In this document: positions 44,125-53,059 of the stretch, in pieces
How positions within the stretch are numbered: the first letter of the stretch is position 1
How the letters are laid out: each line of letters opens with the position of its first letter
DNA from: Ructibacterium gallinarum
Lineage (GTDB): Bacteria; Bacillota; Clostridia; Monoglobales; Monoglobaceae
Length of the DNA: 64,000 nt
Direction: 5' to 3'
Assembly (NCBI RefSeq): GCF_014982785.1
Contig: NZ_JADCKB010000003.1
Span: 62,001-126,000 of the forward strand
Position numbers and translations under genes: made by a program
The notes under the pieces: model-generated
The model's input: the letters and a program-made list of their open reading frames with translations, nothing else
Databases searched by the model: none
What the model was told of the DNA's origin: nothing

Positions 44125-45021
44125 CTATGCCAATTCCATCAGCTTTTTCAGTCGATGGTTCACACCTGATTTACTCAAAGGCGGGTTCATTAGCATTCCC
44201 AACTCGCTTAAGCTGAGTTCTTTATGCTTCAAACGCAGCACCGCAATTTCACGCAAATCATCCGGCAGACTATCCAACCCGCGGGTACGCTGAATTTTCT
44301 CAATCGCCTGCACCTGCCTGACAGATGCATTGATCGTTTTTTCTAAATTTGCTGTCTCGCTGTTGGCTGTACGGTTAAAATCGTTCCGGATTTCCTTTTC
44401 AATTTTAATATTCAAGAGCTCCATCTGAGCCTGATATGCACCCATATAGGTTAAAAAGTCCGAAATAGCCTCACTATTTTTCAGATACAAAACATATTTG
44501 GATTTACGAGTTACCATTTTAAAATCAAAACCGCATTCCAAAAGCAAGCGGTGCATATCCCGGCTCAATCCTAAATAAGGCGTAACCATTTCTAAATTAT
44601 AATTTTTCTTGGGATCAATAACAGTGCCGCCGCTTAAAAAAGCCCCTCGCACAAAAGCTTTTCGGCAACATTCCTTCTCAGTCAGAAACGGATCTATCCG
44701 ATAGCGAATCACACCGGTATCGGGATCCAAAAGCCGAAACTGATCCAGTACAGCTGCAATTTGCTCTTCATCCCGCAATTCAGCAGAATACCGGACTGCC
44801 TCTGGGGGCTGAAGCAACTTCTGGCGTACCAGCCTTTGATGCTCGCATTGATTCATATACACCGAAAGCACATCGGCATTCTCAGTCACAAACCGTATTT
44901 TTTCTTTGGTAATCACTGCACCCAGCAGCAACATTCCGGCAAGCACAGCCTGTCGGCAACATTCCCGGGTATATTCTGCTTTGCACAGTTCTTCCTTTGT
45001 CATCTGAGAAAAGGATTTCAT
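44125..45021 (-). CDS. whiA: DNA-binding protein WhiA
   Basis: A 298-aa protein with an N-terminal LAGLIDADG-like homing-endonuclease fold without nuclease function (RGAFLSGGTVIDPKKNYNLE near 124-143) and a C-terminal WhiA helix-turn-helix (ELSLSELGMLMNPPLSKSGV near 268-288). WhiA controls sporulation genes in Actinobacteria and links to cell division and chromosome segregation in Bacillota. GAGG lies eight bases before the ATG. The rapZ-yvcK-whiA order is conserved in Gram-positives. Confidence 0.95.
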   Translation of the reverse strand: MKSFSQMTKEELCKAEYTRECCRQAVLAGMLLLGAVITKEKIRFVTENADVLSVYMNQCEHQRLVRQKLLQPPEAVRYSAELRDEEQIAAVLDQFRLLDPDTGVIRYRIDPFLTEKECCRKAFVRGAFLSGGTVIDPKKNYNLEMVTPYLGLSRDMHRLLLECGFDFKMVTRKSKYVLYLKNSEAISDFLTYMGAYQAQMELLNIKIEKEIRNDFNRTANSETANLEKTINASVRQVQAIEKIQRTRGLDSLPDDLREIAVLRLKHKELSLSELGMLMNPPLSKSGVNHRLKKLMELA

Positions 45022-45038
45022 GCCTCATGCCTCATTTC

Positions 45039-46136
45039 CTAATTTTCCGGCTCTGTTTTTTCATGATACTCTCTATGCCGGGGTTGATACAGTACCACGC
45101 CCTCATCACTGACGCTGATTCCACGACTGGCCCGGGAATAATTGACCACGTCCAAAATAGCATCCGCCAGTACATCCGTATCGTGCCGAATATAGCGTTC
45201 CTGTATAATTCCGACCAATTCCCGCTTAAACAACCGGATAGACGTGCCCGCAAATCGTGCTTCATCCAGCGGAACTGCTTCGGAATCCTGTTCTGTATAC
45301 TTTGACAACAGCGGTGTATCCACCGGTTGTGTATTGACAATACAATAATCCAGGAAGTCTGGGCAGGTATGATCCAAAATAGCCTGCACGTGGTCAAAGG
45401 CAGTATACCCGTCCGTTTCTCCCGGCTGTGTCATAATATTATTGATATAAACCACCGGAACGCCGGATTGTTTAATACATTCCGTTAATTCCTGCACCGC
45501 CAGATTGGGCAAAACGCTGGTATACAAGCTTCCAGGGCCCAGGGTAATTAAATCCGCATACCGGATTTCATCCGCAATTTCCGGAACCAGGTGAATCGGC
45601 ATATTGCCATACTTAGGACGAAGATATACTTTTTTAATCCGGCTTCCAAACCGATGCACACAATGCCCAATTTCCGATTCTCCTGTCACCGTCTGTCCAC
45701 TTTCCAATTGGGCTACCAATTCCACATCAGTATCCGTCACCGGGAGCACCTTTCCTCGCACCCGAAGGACATCACTCACCTTCTGTACTGCGGTAACAAA
45801 ATCTCCATCAAAGATCTCGTTCATCGCCGCCAAAAACAGGTTCCCAAAATTCTGCCCTGAAAGGCTTCCCGCTTTAAACCGATACTGCAAAAGCTTCTCC
45901 ATAACCGGCTCCGTTTTTGCGAGCGCTAAAATACAGCTGCGAATGTCTCCTGGCGGCGGCATATTTAAATCCCGACGCAAAACACCACTGCCGCCGCCGT
46001 CATCTGCTACGCTTACAACTGCTGTAATATCCTCGGTGTACATTTTTAATCCTCTCAACATGGTAGAAAGGCCTGTACCCCCGCCAATGGAAACAATTTT
46101 TGCCTGCGCCCCCAGTGTTTTATGATTCTGACCCAT
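45039..46136 (-). CDS. yvcK: Gluconeogenesis/cell-wall regulator YvcK (GlmR)
   Basis: A 365-aa CofD-like protein. It begins MGQNHKTLGAQAKIVSIGGG with the nucleotide-binding GGGTGLS near 18-24, then DDGGGSGVLRRDLNMPPPGD and LGPGSLYTSVLPNL. In Bacillus YvcK/GlmR binds UDP-GlcNAc and is needed for wall synthesis on gluconeogenic carbon sources. The start at a GTG (46145) would leave no Shine-Dalgarno spacing; AAGGG fits the ATG at 46134-46136. It starts just before the rapZ stop ends. Partners RapZ and MurB, both tied to amino-sugar or wall metabolism, are adjacent. Confidence 0.94.
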   Translation of the reverse strand: MGQNHKTLGAQAKIVSIGGGTGLSTMLRGLKMYTEDITAVVSVADDGGGSGVLRRDLNMPPPGDIRSCILALAKTEPVMEKLLQYRFKAGSLSGQNFGNLFLAAMNEIFDGDFVTAVQKVSDVLRVRGKVLPVTDTDVELVAQLESGQTVTGESEIGHCVHRFGSRIKKVYLRPKYGNMPIHLVPEIADEIRYADLITLGPGSLYTSVLPNLAVQELTECIKQSGVPVVYINNIMTQPGETDGYTAFDHVQAILDHTCPDFLDYCIVNTQPVDTPLLSKYTEQDSEAVPLDEARFAGTSIRLFKRELVGIIQERYIRHDTDVLADAILDVVNYSRASRGISVSDEGVVLYQPRHREYHEKTEPEN

Positions 46137-46137
46137 A

Positions 46138-47004
46138 TTATACACCCTTTTGAATATCCCGGTGAGAAATCAGTACATGATGCCCCGCTTGGGAAATTTT
46201 CTTATATAAAGCTTCCGCAATGGTAACACTGCGGTGATGTCCTCCTGTACATCCTATGGCAATCACCAACTGTGACTTTCCTTCTTTAATATAATGAGGA
46301 ATCAAATACTCTATCATATTATCCAGCTTTTCCAAAAATTCTACACTCTGCGGGAATTCCATCACATAATCCCGTACGCAGGTTTCCAGTCCGGTATGAT
46401 CCCGAAGTTCTTGAATATAAAATGGATTGGGAAGAAAACGGACGTCAAAGACAAGGTCAGCATCGAGCGGGATACCATATTTAAACCCAAAGGAAATCAC
46501 GTGTACCATCATTCCTTCAAAATCCTTATCACTGCCATAAATAGAAATAATATGCGCTTTTAGCTGCGCTGTAGAAAGAAATGAAGTGTCAATAATATGG
46601 GTAGCCCGATGCCGCAGTTCATCCAGCAAAAGTCTTTCACGCCGAATTCCTTCAATAATACGCCCCTCTCCTGCTAGCGGATGACTTCGCCGCGTTTCCT
46701 TGTACCGCTTAATTAAAACTTCATCGGAGGCTTCCAGGAACAGAATTTCATAGTCATATCCAAGCTCTGCAAGCTGTTCTAAACTTCCGGAAAGCTCCTG
46801 AAATAATTTTCCGCCCCGAATATCGCATACCAGAGCCGCTTTATCTTGTGGATTTGCTGCCCGGTGATAAATTTCCGCAAATTTGGGAATCAATTCCGGC
46901 GGCATATTATCTACACAGTAATAGCCAATGTCTTCCAGAACTTTTACAACCTGAGACTTTCCTGCACCGCTTAATCCAGTGATAATTACGATTTTCAAAT
47001 CCAA
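46138..47004 (-). CDS. rapZ: RNase adapter / P-loop NTPase RapZ (YvcJ)
   Basis: A 288-aa protein with Walker A GLSGAGKS at 10-17, Walker-like [13 protein letters not shown] near 84-96, and the C-terminal [19 protein letters not shown] near 248-266. In E. coli RapZ controls GlmS synthesis through small RNAs; the Bacillus homologue YvcJ hydrolyses nucleotides and affects competence. No ATG is available: the frame begins with TTG at 47004 or another TTG at 46998, with GGGGAG 4 or 10 bases upstream respectively, so the exact start is uncertain by two codons. Confidence 0.93.
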   Translation of the reverse strand: MDLKIVIITGLSGAGKSQVVKVLEDIGYYCVDNMPPELIPKFAEIYHRAANPQDKAALVCDIRGGKLFQELSGSLEQLAELGYDYEILFLEASDEVLIKRYKETRRSHPLAGEGRIIEGIRRERLLLDELRHRATHIIDTSFLSTAQLKAHIISIYGSDKDFEGMMVHVISFGFKYGIPLDADLVFDVRFLPNPFYIQELRDHTGLETCVRDYVMEFPQSVEFLEKLDNMIEYLIPHYIKEGKSQLVIAIGCTGGHHRSVTIAEALYKKISQAGHHVLISHRDIQKGV

Positions 47005-47062
47005 TTCACTCCCCTGCTGCAGTTTCTTTTTTTTACAATATGGCTTTCTCCACTATTGTGCG

Positions 47063-47980
47063 TTAAAATTCTCCAATAAATTTAACTTCAGGCTGGAGTT
47101 CAATCTGAAACTTTTCTTTCACCTTTTCTTGAACCAATGCAATCAACTTTCGCACATCTTCCGCCGAAGCTCCCTGGTCATTTACCACAAAACCAGCGTG
47201 TTTTTTAGAAACCGATGCACCGCCAACACGCAATCCCATCAGCCCTGCATCCTGAATCAATTTACCCGCAAACGCACCTTCCGGCCGTTTAAAAGTACTT
47301 CCCGCACTGGGAAGATTGAGCGGCTGTTTTTCTACACGTTTTGCCGCCAGTTCATCCATTCTGGCACGTATCTTCTCCTTATCACCGTTTTGCAGTTGAA
47401 TTTCGCATTCCAGAATGACACACTCCGGATGCCGTGCAAAAAAGCTATCACGGTATCCAAAGGCACACTCCTTAGCCGTCATAGTGCCGCGATGTCCCAT
47501 GGAATCTAAATAAGTTACCTGCCGAACAACATCTTTCATTTCTCCGCCATAGGCACCGGCATTCATATAAACCGCGCCACCCAGCGTTCCGGGAATACCG
47601 GCAGCAAATTCCAGGCCAGTCAGGCAGTTGCCTAAAGCAAATCCAGCCAATCGGGAAAGCTTAATTCCCGCCTGGGCCTTCACAACCGTCCCAATTACAT
47701 CACAGGCTCCAAATTCTTTACCAAGTTTTACAACCACACAGCGAATGCCCTTATCTCCTACTAAAACATTGGAACCATTTCCCAATATCATATACGGTAT
47801 TTTCATCTGCCGAAGAAGTTTAATCACCGCCTCGGTCTGATTGACATTAGCAGGTTCGACCAATAAATCTGCCGGTCCGCCAATACGAAAGGTTGTATGC
47901 CGGCTCATGGGCTCATTGACATATACCATGGAGGCGCCCACTACCTCTGAAATTAATCTAACAATTGCCTCTGTTATCAT
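47063..47980 (-). CDS. murB: UDP-N-acetylenolpyruvoylglucosamine reductase
   Basis: A 305-aa FAD/NADPH enzyme that reduces UDP-GlcNAc-enolpyruvate to UDP-MurNAc, the second step of peptidoglycan precursor synthesis. Motifs: FRIGGPADLLVEP and ILGNGSNVLV (FAD site), AGIPGTLGGAVYMNAGAYGG, the FGYRDSFF catalytic region and PSAGSTFKRPEG with the proton-donor Ser. This is the type IIb form common in Bacillota. Two ATGs compete; AGGAGG lies nine bases from the one at 47978-47980 and only three from 47986, so the shorter start is preferred. Its Shine-Dalgarno sequence overlaps the stop of the PHP gene. Confidence 0.95.
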   Translation of the reverse strand: MITEAIVRLISEVVGASMVYVNEPMSRHTTFRIGGPADLLVEPANVNQTEAVIKLLRQMKIPYMILGNGSNVLVGDKGIRCVVVKLGKEFGACDVIGTVVKAQAGIKLSRLAGFALGNCLTGLEFAAGIPGTLGGAVYMNAGAYGGEMKDVVRQVTYLDSMGHRGTMTAKECAFGYRDSFFARHPECVILECEIQLQNGDKEKIRARMDELAAKRVEKQPLNLPSAGSTFKRPEGAFAGKLIQDAGLMGLRVGGASVSKKHAGFVVNDQGASAEDVRKLIALVQEKVKEKFQIELQPEVKFIGEF

Positions 47981-47993
47981 TTCCATTTTCCTC

Positions 47994-48704
47994 CTAACCG
48001 CGCAATTCCTTTAAATAATCAGTAAACCGCGCCGCCGTAAGGTTCATAATCTGTTCCTCAGGGAAATCCACTTCTTTTAAAAGCTCAAGAGCATGATCAA
48101 ATACGCCAATTTGAAAACTGTTATGCGCATCCGAGCTAACCACAATTTTTGTCCCAATTTTTTTACACACTTCAGCAATTTTCATACAATTTTCCCGGCT
48201 GCCATGTCTAACGCTAAAGGAATGATTATTAATTTCAATACATTTATTGTATTTTTTCGCCGCTTCCGCCACCGTCTCATAATCATAAGGGAAGGATGGA
48301 TGTCCACTATGTCCCAGAATCGTTACATAGGGATTTTGTAATACATGAAGCCAAGTTTGTGTATGTTCCTCCACCGTTTTAGGCGGATAACAGGGCGCAT
48401 GAATCGAAGCCACCATTACTTCCATTTGATCCTGCATTGATTCGGGAATATCCAAATGCCCCTGTACATCAAGAATATTTGCTTCCACGCCGAACAGCAA
48501 TTTTACACCATCCACCTCTCTGGGAAGCTCATGCATGGTTTGAAAATGCCATATATGCGGCGCATCAGGCAATGCCGGGGCATGATCCGTCATGCAAAGC
48601 ATTTCCAGTCCCCTTTTCTTTGCCATAGCCAGATTTTCCATGATCGTACCAAATGCATGCGTACTGCAATTGGTATGCGTATGTGTATCTACCAAAATTT
48701 TCAT
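47994..48704 (-). CDS. PHP-domain phosphatase (YcdX-like)
   Basis: A 236-aa metal-dependent phosphoesterase. Metal ligands are visible in DTHTHTNCSTHAFGT near 6-20, TDHAPALPDAPH near 39-50, GVEANIL, and the C-terminal SSDAHNSFQIG near 193-203. The nearest described relatives (YcdX) are broad phosphatases with a trinuclear metal site; the natural substrate is unknown. It lies between hprK and murB in the same operon; this neighbour is common in clostridia, which hints at a role in wall or sugar-phosphate metabolism. GGAGG precedes the ATG. Confidence 0.85.
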   Translation of the reverse strand: MKILVDTHTHTNCSTHAFGTIMENLAMAKKRGLEMLCMTDHAPALPDAPHIWHFQTMHELPREVDGVKLLFGVEANILDVQGHLDIPESMQDQMEVMVASIHAPCYPPKTVEEHTQTWLHVLQNPYVTILGHSGHPSFPYDYETVAEAAKKYNKCIEINNHSFSVRHGSRENCMKIAEVCKKIGTKIVVSSDAHNSFQIGVFDHALELLKEVDFPEEQIMNLTAARFTDYLKELRG

Positions 48705-48734
48705 TTTACTTTATGCCTCCAAAATAAGCTTATC

Positions 48735-49664
48735 TTAATTTCCAAAACCGCTCATACGCTCGGCAATTCTACGGTTTAACTCCTCAGCCGCATTATAGCC
48801 CAACATTTTCTGGCGGTTATTCATAGCCGCTACCTCGAAAATAACAGCCAAATTCCGTCCAGGACGGACAGGTATAGTCAGCGACGGAATATCCAGGCCT
48901 AAAATGTTAGTATATTCATCTACCAATCCCAGCCGGTCATACTGTTTTCCGTGCTCCCAGGCCTCCAGATGAATGATCAGATCAATCTTCTCGGAATCCT
49001 TTACTGCGCCCATACCAAAAATATTTTTCACATCCACGATACCGATACCGCGAATCTCAATGAAGTGCCGAATCAAATCCGGCGCAAAGCCAACTAGAGA
49101 CTTTGAAGAAACTTTTTTAATTTCCACAGCATCATCGGCCACAAGCCGGTGTCCGCGCTTAATCAGTTCAACAGCCGCTTCGCTTTTCCCAACGCCGCTA
49201 TCACCCATAATCAGTACGCCTTGACCATAAACCTCCACAAGCACGCCGTGCCGGGTAATCCGAGGTGCCAACTCCACATTCAAATAAGCATTCAATGTAC
49301 TGGTAAAATAAGAGGTCGGATGCGAAGAACGCAAAACAGGTGTATCATATTCCTCTGCCAGCTTCATCATTTCTGGCGATGCATTTCCATTTCTGGTCAA
49401 TACCACCGCGGTCACATTTTTTTCAAACAGCCGCTTTAAACAGTTATATCTCTCCTCTGAGGTCAGCGTCGCTAAATAGGTATTCTCTACCATTCCAAAT
49501 ACTTGAATCCGCCGGGGATCAAAATAATCAAAAAAACCTGTAATCTGTAGTCCAGGGCGGTTCAAATCCGCTGTTTCCACCATAATTTCCCGATCAGGAT
49601 AGTATAACTTATCCAGTTTCATTTCGTTCACAACCTTGGACAATTCTACGCTAAAATTTTCCAT
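48735..49664 (-). CDS. hprK: HPr kinase/phosphorylase
   Basis: A 309-aa bifunctional enzyme that phosphorylates and dephosphorylates Ser46 of HPr, the central switch of carbon catabolite control in Bacillota. Visible: the N-terminal domain ending SSHPTSYFTSTLNAYL, P-loop GDSGVGKS at 154-161, and the signature EIRGIGIVDVKNIFG near 203-217. A GTG at 49673 opens the frame but leaves no spacing; AGAGGTG six bases upstream supports the ATG at 49662-49664. First gene of a long leftward operon with a strong promoter at 49746-49774. Confidence 0.95.
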   Translation of the reverse strand: MENFSVELSKVVNEMKLDKLYYPDREIMVETADLNRPGLQITGFFDYFDPRRIQVFGMVENTYLATLTSEERYNCLKRLFEKNVTAVVLTRNGNASPEMMKLAEEYDTPVLRSSHPTSYFTSTLNAYLNVELAPRITRHGVLVEVYGQGVLIMGDSGVGKSEAAVELIKRGHRLVADDAVEIKKVSSKSLVGFAPDLIRHFIEIRGIGIVDVKNIFGMGAVKDSEKIDLIIHLEAWEHGKQYDRLGLVDEYTNILGLDIPSLTIPVRPGRNLAVIFEVAAMNNRQKMLGYNAAEELNRRIAERMSGFGN

Positions 49665-49745
49665 TTGCTCCACCTCTTTATTATACCTTACTTATCTTTC
49701 GGTATTTTCAAATGTGTTCTAAAGTATATTATGATACATTATAAT

Positions 49746-49774
49746 ATTATACTATGAATTTTTCTGTTTGGCAA
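49746..49774 (-). promoter_or_regulatory. Promoter of the hprK operon
   Basis: Reverse strand: TTGCCA (49769-49774), 17 bp, TATAAT (49746-49751), about 80 bp before hprK. The 137 bp between this and the rpmB promoter show nothing else of note. Confidence 0.8.
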
Positions 49775-49911
49775 GGGAAAATCCCACAGTCCAAGCCAAT
49801 CAAAAGGGAAACAAAACAACAAAAACCCTATGCATTTTCTAAGGATTTTCGTATAATTTTGCCTACAACAAAAACAGACGAGATAAAAATAAAAAAATTT
49901 ACAAAAAACGC

Positions 49912-49940
49912 TTGCATTCTCCATGGCTTTCTGCTATAAT
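49912..49940 (+). promoter_or_regulatory. rpmB promoter
   Basis: TTGCAT (49912-49917), 17 bp, TATAAT (49935-49940). The leader to the rpmB start is about 40 nt with no obvious fold. Confidence 0.85.
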
Positions 49941-49987
49941 AGTTCGAGTTGGATTTAAGTTTTACGGTACTAAGGAGGTGTATCTAT

Positions 49988-50176
49988 ATGGCAAAATGCG
50001 AAATTTGCGGCAAAGGCGTTACCTTTGGTATTAAGGTATCCCACTCCCACCGGAGAGCAAACAAGGCTTGGAAGCCCAACATAAGACGAGTGAAAGCAAT
50101 CGTTGACGGCACTCCCAAACGGGTGTATGCTTGCTCCAGATGTTTAAGATCAGGCAAGGTTAACCGCGCTGTATAG
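49988..50176 (+). CDS. rpmB: 50S ribosomal protein L28
   Basis: A 62-aa protein starting MAKCEICGKGVTFGIKVSHS, with the four-Cys zinc pattern CEIC and CSRC expected of zinc-binding L28 (the C+ form). The motif RRANKAWKPNIRRVKAIVDG is the family core. The reading frame opens earlier at 49949, but AAGGAGGTG directly precedes the ATG at 49988. It is monocistronic between its own promoter and the terminator at 50252-50286. Confidence 0.97.
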   Translation: MAKCEICGKGVTFGIKVSHSHRRANKAWKPNIRRVKAIVDGTPKRVYACSRCLRSGKVNRAV

Positions 50177-50251
50177 TTTTACACGTTTTAAATTATATTT
50201 CCACGCCTGGGCAAAACCGGCAATTGTTGTAAACCGTAGATAAAACTGTTA

Positions 50252-50286
50252 AAAAACTGTTTCCCTATATAGTGGAAACAGTTTTT
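50252..50286. terminator. Bidirectional terminator after rpmB
   Basis: Arms AAAAACTGTTTCC (50252-50264) and GGAAACAGTTTTT (50274-50286) with a 9-base loop. T-runs exist in both directions, so it serves rpmB and the convergent membrane-protein gene ending at 50291. Confidence 0.92.
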
Positions 50287-50290
50287 CCTT

Positions 50291-51157
50291 TTACTCCTCT
50301 TCTTTTTTTCGATTGAGCATCCGTTGCCGCAATATATGTTTTAACTCCTCCAAACGCTCATAACTCCCTGCCCGCTTCAAGTTTGGAAAAGCCTGCATCA
50401 ATCGCTGTCTACTAACCTCACTTCGGGCAATTAGAGTATAAAGTTCCAAAAGCAAATCCGCTTTATCTTGCAAATGCTTTTCATTTTTCTCAAAGCGGTA
50501 TGCATCCAATCCAACTCGAAATTCTTCTTTTTTTCGCACCGCAGTGATCACACCGTCCGAAATACTTTCACCCATATCATCTGACAGAGCACGCAGCCGC
50601 GCACTCACCGCTGCCGCCATTTTCATAGCACGACGGAACCGTTGTAGATCCATAACAGTCGCTGCAAAATCAATCACCAATGCGCTGAGCAGTGCCGCGA
50701 CCAAAGTCGCACCCAGCAATCCGGGTATCCAAGCCACCAATTTATACACCGCAGGGTGTAGCAGTTTAAGGATCAAAACACAGGCAACCCCCCAGAGCAG
50801 GGAAAATTGGAGACAAATATACCCTCGGAAGTTAAACGGTCGTTTGGAATAATCCCACCAATGCTGATGGTATACCTTTTCAAGTACATACCCCGTAAAA
50901 TATTCTATCGCAGAAGTTAAAATCACGGATCCCAAAAATAAAAATAAAATATTATCCGCTACAGGAGTCAAGCAAAAGACCACCAAACAAACGCCAAAGC
51001 CATAAATTGGACATACCGGTCCATTCAAAAAGCCACGGTTAATAAACTTTCCTGTTTTGACTGCAGCAAATGCTACTTCCGCACACCAGCCCAGGCAGGA
51101 ATAAATTAAAAAATACCATATATAAGAATACAAAGCAGACAATCTTATCACATCCAT
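50291..51157 (-). CDS. CmpB-family (PF06541-like) membrane protein
   Basis: A 288-aa protein. Four to five helices fill residues 8-180, with FLIYSCLGWCAEVAFAAVKT, RGFLNGPVCPIYGFG and EYFTGYVLEKVYHQHWWDYS, the conserved pattern of the putative ABC-transporter-permease-like family. The C-terminal 110 residues are helical and charged. Actual function is unknown. The open frame reaches 51208, but its first codons are the arms of the terminator at 51171-51203, so the ATG at 51155-51157 is the likely start; the ribosome binding site is weak. No clear promoter lies between that terminator and the start, so expression may depend on read-through. Confidence 0.75.
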   Translation of the reverse strand: MDVIRLSALYSYIWYFLIYSCLGWCAEVAFAAVKTGKFINRGFLNGPVCPIYGFGVCLVVFCLTPVADNILFLFLGSVILTSAIEYFTGYVLEKVYHQHWWDYSKRPFNFRGYICLQFSLLWGVACVLILKLLHPAVYKLVAWIPGLLGATLVAALLSALVIDFAATVMDLQRFRRAMKMAAAVSARLRALSDDMGESISDGVITAVRKKEEFRVGLDAYRFEKNEKHLQDKADLLLELYTLIARSEVSRQRLMQAFPNLKRAGSYERLEELKHILRQRMLNRKKEEE

Positions 51158-51170
51158 TATGTCTAAATCC

Positions 51171-51203
51171 AAAAACCCGGATTCGGTAACGATCCGGGTT
51201 TTT
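51171..51203 (-). terminator. Terminator of the iron alcohol dehydrogenase gene
   Basis: Two 12-bp arms, AAAAACCCGGAT (51171-51182) and ATCCGGGTTTTT (51192-51203), loop 9 bases. It lies 29 bp after the dehydrogenase stop and just upstream of the next gene's start. Confidence 0.92.
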
Positions 51204-51232
51204 TGCAATCATATCCAAATATGAAACAACCA

Positions 51233-52387
51233 TTAAAAAGCTTTCTTATAAATCTCAAGAATTTCTTCAGGAGAAGTGGGACGCGGATTACCGCCTGTGC
51301 AAACATCATTAAACGCCGCAACTGACAAATCCTGCAAATCTTCCTCTTTCACACCGATTTCACCTAACTTCTGCGGAATATCAATAGACAAAGAGAGAGC
51401 ACGAACCGCATCGATTGCCGCCTTTACCGCTTCATCTTCCGTCATCTTCTCCGTACCTTCAACGCCCATCGCTTTCGCAATCGCGCGATATTTGGGTTTT
51501 GCAGGAGATTCCGCATTATATTCCAGTACATAAGGCAAAAGCAAAGCATTTGCTACACCGTGGGGTGTATCATAAAACGCTCCCAACGGATGCGCCATGG
51601 AATGCACAATACCAAGACCCACATTAGAAAATCCCATACCAGCAATATACTGCGCCAAAGCCATAGTCTCTCTCGCTTTGGGATCTCCGTTCACACTGTT
51701 GTACAAACTCTCATGAATTAACTCAATAGCTCGCAGCTCCACCATGTCAGAAAGCTCCCACGCCCCCGGTGTAATATAACCTTCGATAGCGTGGGTCAGC
51801 GCATCCATCCCCGTGGAAGCGCAAAGTCCTTTAGGCATTCCCATCATCAATTCGCTGTCTACAATAGCAACAACCGGAATGTCATGGGGATCTACGCAAA
51901 CCATTTTCTTTTTATGTACTTCGTCCGTAATAACATAGTTAATGGTAACCTCTGCAGCAGTACCGGAGGTTGTAGGCAGTGCAATCAACGGAACACCTTT
52001 ATTTTTAGTATCCGCAACACCTTCTAAAGAAACAACATCCGCAAATTCAGGATTTGCAATGATAATGCTGATTGCTTTTGCCGTATCCATAACACTTCCG
52101 CCACCGACTGCAATCAAGCCGTCTGCACCACATTCTTTATATTTGGCAACGCCATCCTGCACATTTTTCACTGTAGGATTTGCCTTAATCTCAGAATAAA
52201 TTTCAAACGCAACGCCGCCTTCTTCCAGACACTGTGTAACCTTAGTTGCTACACCACAGTCCAGCAAAACTTTATCTGTTACAAATAAAATTTTTTTCAG
52301 TCCGCGCGCTTTCACTTCTGTAACGGCATTTTCTCTCGCGCCTGCACCAAAATACGATGTTTCATTCAAAATAAAACGATTTGCCAT
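51233..52387 (-). CDS. Iron-containing alcohol dehydrogenase
   Basis: A 384-aa group III alcohol dehydrogenase, cytoplasmic. The NAD(P) loop is GGGS at 95-98 (VGGGSVMDTAKAI). The metal ligands D195, H199, H262 and H276 are all present in the FucO-like pattern (GMDALTHAIEGY, VHSMAHPLGAFYDTPHG). It resembles the lactaldehyde reductase/butanol or ethanol dehydrogenase group; substrate cannot be set from sequence. Monocistronic: TATAAT at 52441-52446 (reverse strand) with a poor -35, GGAGG before the ATG and a strong terminator after it. The weak -35 suggests regulated expression. A role in reducing aldehydes from sugar fermentation is plausible. Confidence 0.93.
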   Translation of the reverse strand: MANRFILNETSYFGAGARENAVTEVKARGLKKILFVTDKVLLDCGVATKVTQCLEEGGVAFEIYSEIKANPTVKNVQDGVAKYKECGADGLIAVGGGSVMDTAKAISIIIANPEFADVVSLEGVADTKNKGVPLIALPTTSGTAAEVTINYVITDEVHKKKMVCVDPHDIPVVAIVDSELMMGMPKGLCASTGMDALTHAIEGYITPGAWELSDMVELRAIELIHESLYNSVNGDPKARETMALAQYIAGMGFSNVGLGIVHSMAHPLGAFYDTPHGVANALLLPYVLEYNAESPAKPKYRAIAKAMGVEGTEKMTEDEAVKAAIDAVRALSLSIDIPQKLGEIGVKEEDLQDLSVAAFNDVCTGGNPRPTSPEEILEIYKKAF

Positions 52388-52593
52388 TTTTTATCCTCCT
52401 TTGGTTAAAAAATCAAATACAGCCCTTTGGCTTCTTTGTCATTATAACATAAGAAATTTAAAAAATCCAGTATAAAATAGACAAAAACCATCCGTTTTTT
52501 TTAGGAAATTAACCAAATTCCATTAAAAAATAATATATCTGTAACAACGCACATTTTATTCTCATTTTTAAGTGCATATTCTCCACCCGCCTC

Positions 52594-52622
52594 TTGACAT
52601 TTAGACTAAAACAATGTATAAT
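52594..52622 (+). promoter_or_regulatory. Promoter of the small acidic protein gene
   Basis: TTGACA (52594-52599), 17 bp, TATAAT (52617-52622): consensus in both boxes. It lies inside a longer open frame, showing that the frame's first codons are not translated. Confidence 0.9.
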
Positions 52623-52674
52623 TGTTACAGAAATATTACAAGATATGAACAATTCAACAACAGAGGTGATTCCA

Positions 52675-52938
52675 ATGGACAGTCAAATCATAAATTCCTC
52701 CGATGACAAAAACCTTCAAGCACTGAAACAAGAGGTAGAACAATTGGAGAATATTACTCTAATCGCAATTGAAAATCTGGAGGAAAAGCTCAGTAGTCTT
52801 CAGGACATAACCCCTGTATCAGACGATGAAAACTGGTCATCCAGATTAGACTCCATTGAAGTATATGCGATGGAAAAACTGCCTCCTCTTTCTGCCAGCA
52901 TACGGCAGCTCAGTCCGGAGGAATTCATACACGAATAG
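52675..52938 (+). CDS. Small acidic helical protein, function unknown
   Basis: An 87-aa cytoplasmic protein with no recognised family. Residues 12-45 (KNLQALKQEVEQLENITLIA and the following ENLEEKLSSLQ) form a likely coiled coil; the rest is acidic and ends SIRQLSPEEFIHE. AGAGGTGAT precedes the ATG at 52675. It has its own consensus promoter and a strong terminator, so it is an independent and probably well-expressed unit. It may be a small regulatory or assembly protein; nothing in the sequence decides this. Confidence 0.75.
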   Translation: MDSQIINSSDDKNLQALKQEVEQLENITLIAIENLEEKLSSLQDITPVSDDENWSSRLDSIEVYAMEKLPPLSASIRQLSPEEFIHE

Positions 52939-52974
52939 CAAGCGATATCATATTTGACCACGCTAGAATCATTT

Positions 52975-53004
52975 TGGCAGCCGCATACAAACGGCTGCCA
53001 TTTT
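52975..53004 (+). terminator. Terminator of the small acidic protein gene
   Basis: Arms TGGCAGCCG (52975-52983) and CGGCTGCCA (52992-53000), loop 8, followed by four T. Flanking AAT/ATT can lengthen the stem. Confidence 0.88.
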
Positions 53005-53059
53005 CTATGTATTTTTAGGTTCCTATATGATTTCCCTGTTTTTTTAGCTATATTCGATT

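Noticed and set aside
52594-52674. Longer version of the small acidic protein
   Set aside because: The extra codons are the promoter itself, and AGAGGTGAT fits the ATG at 52675.
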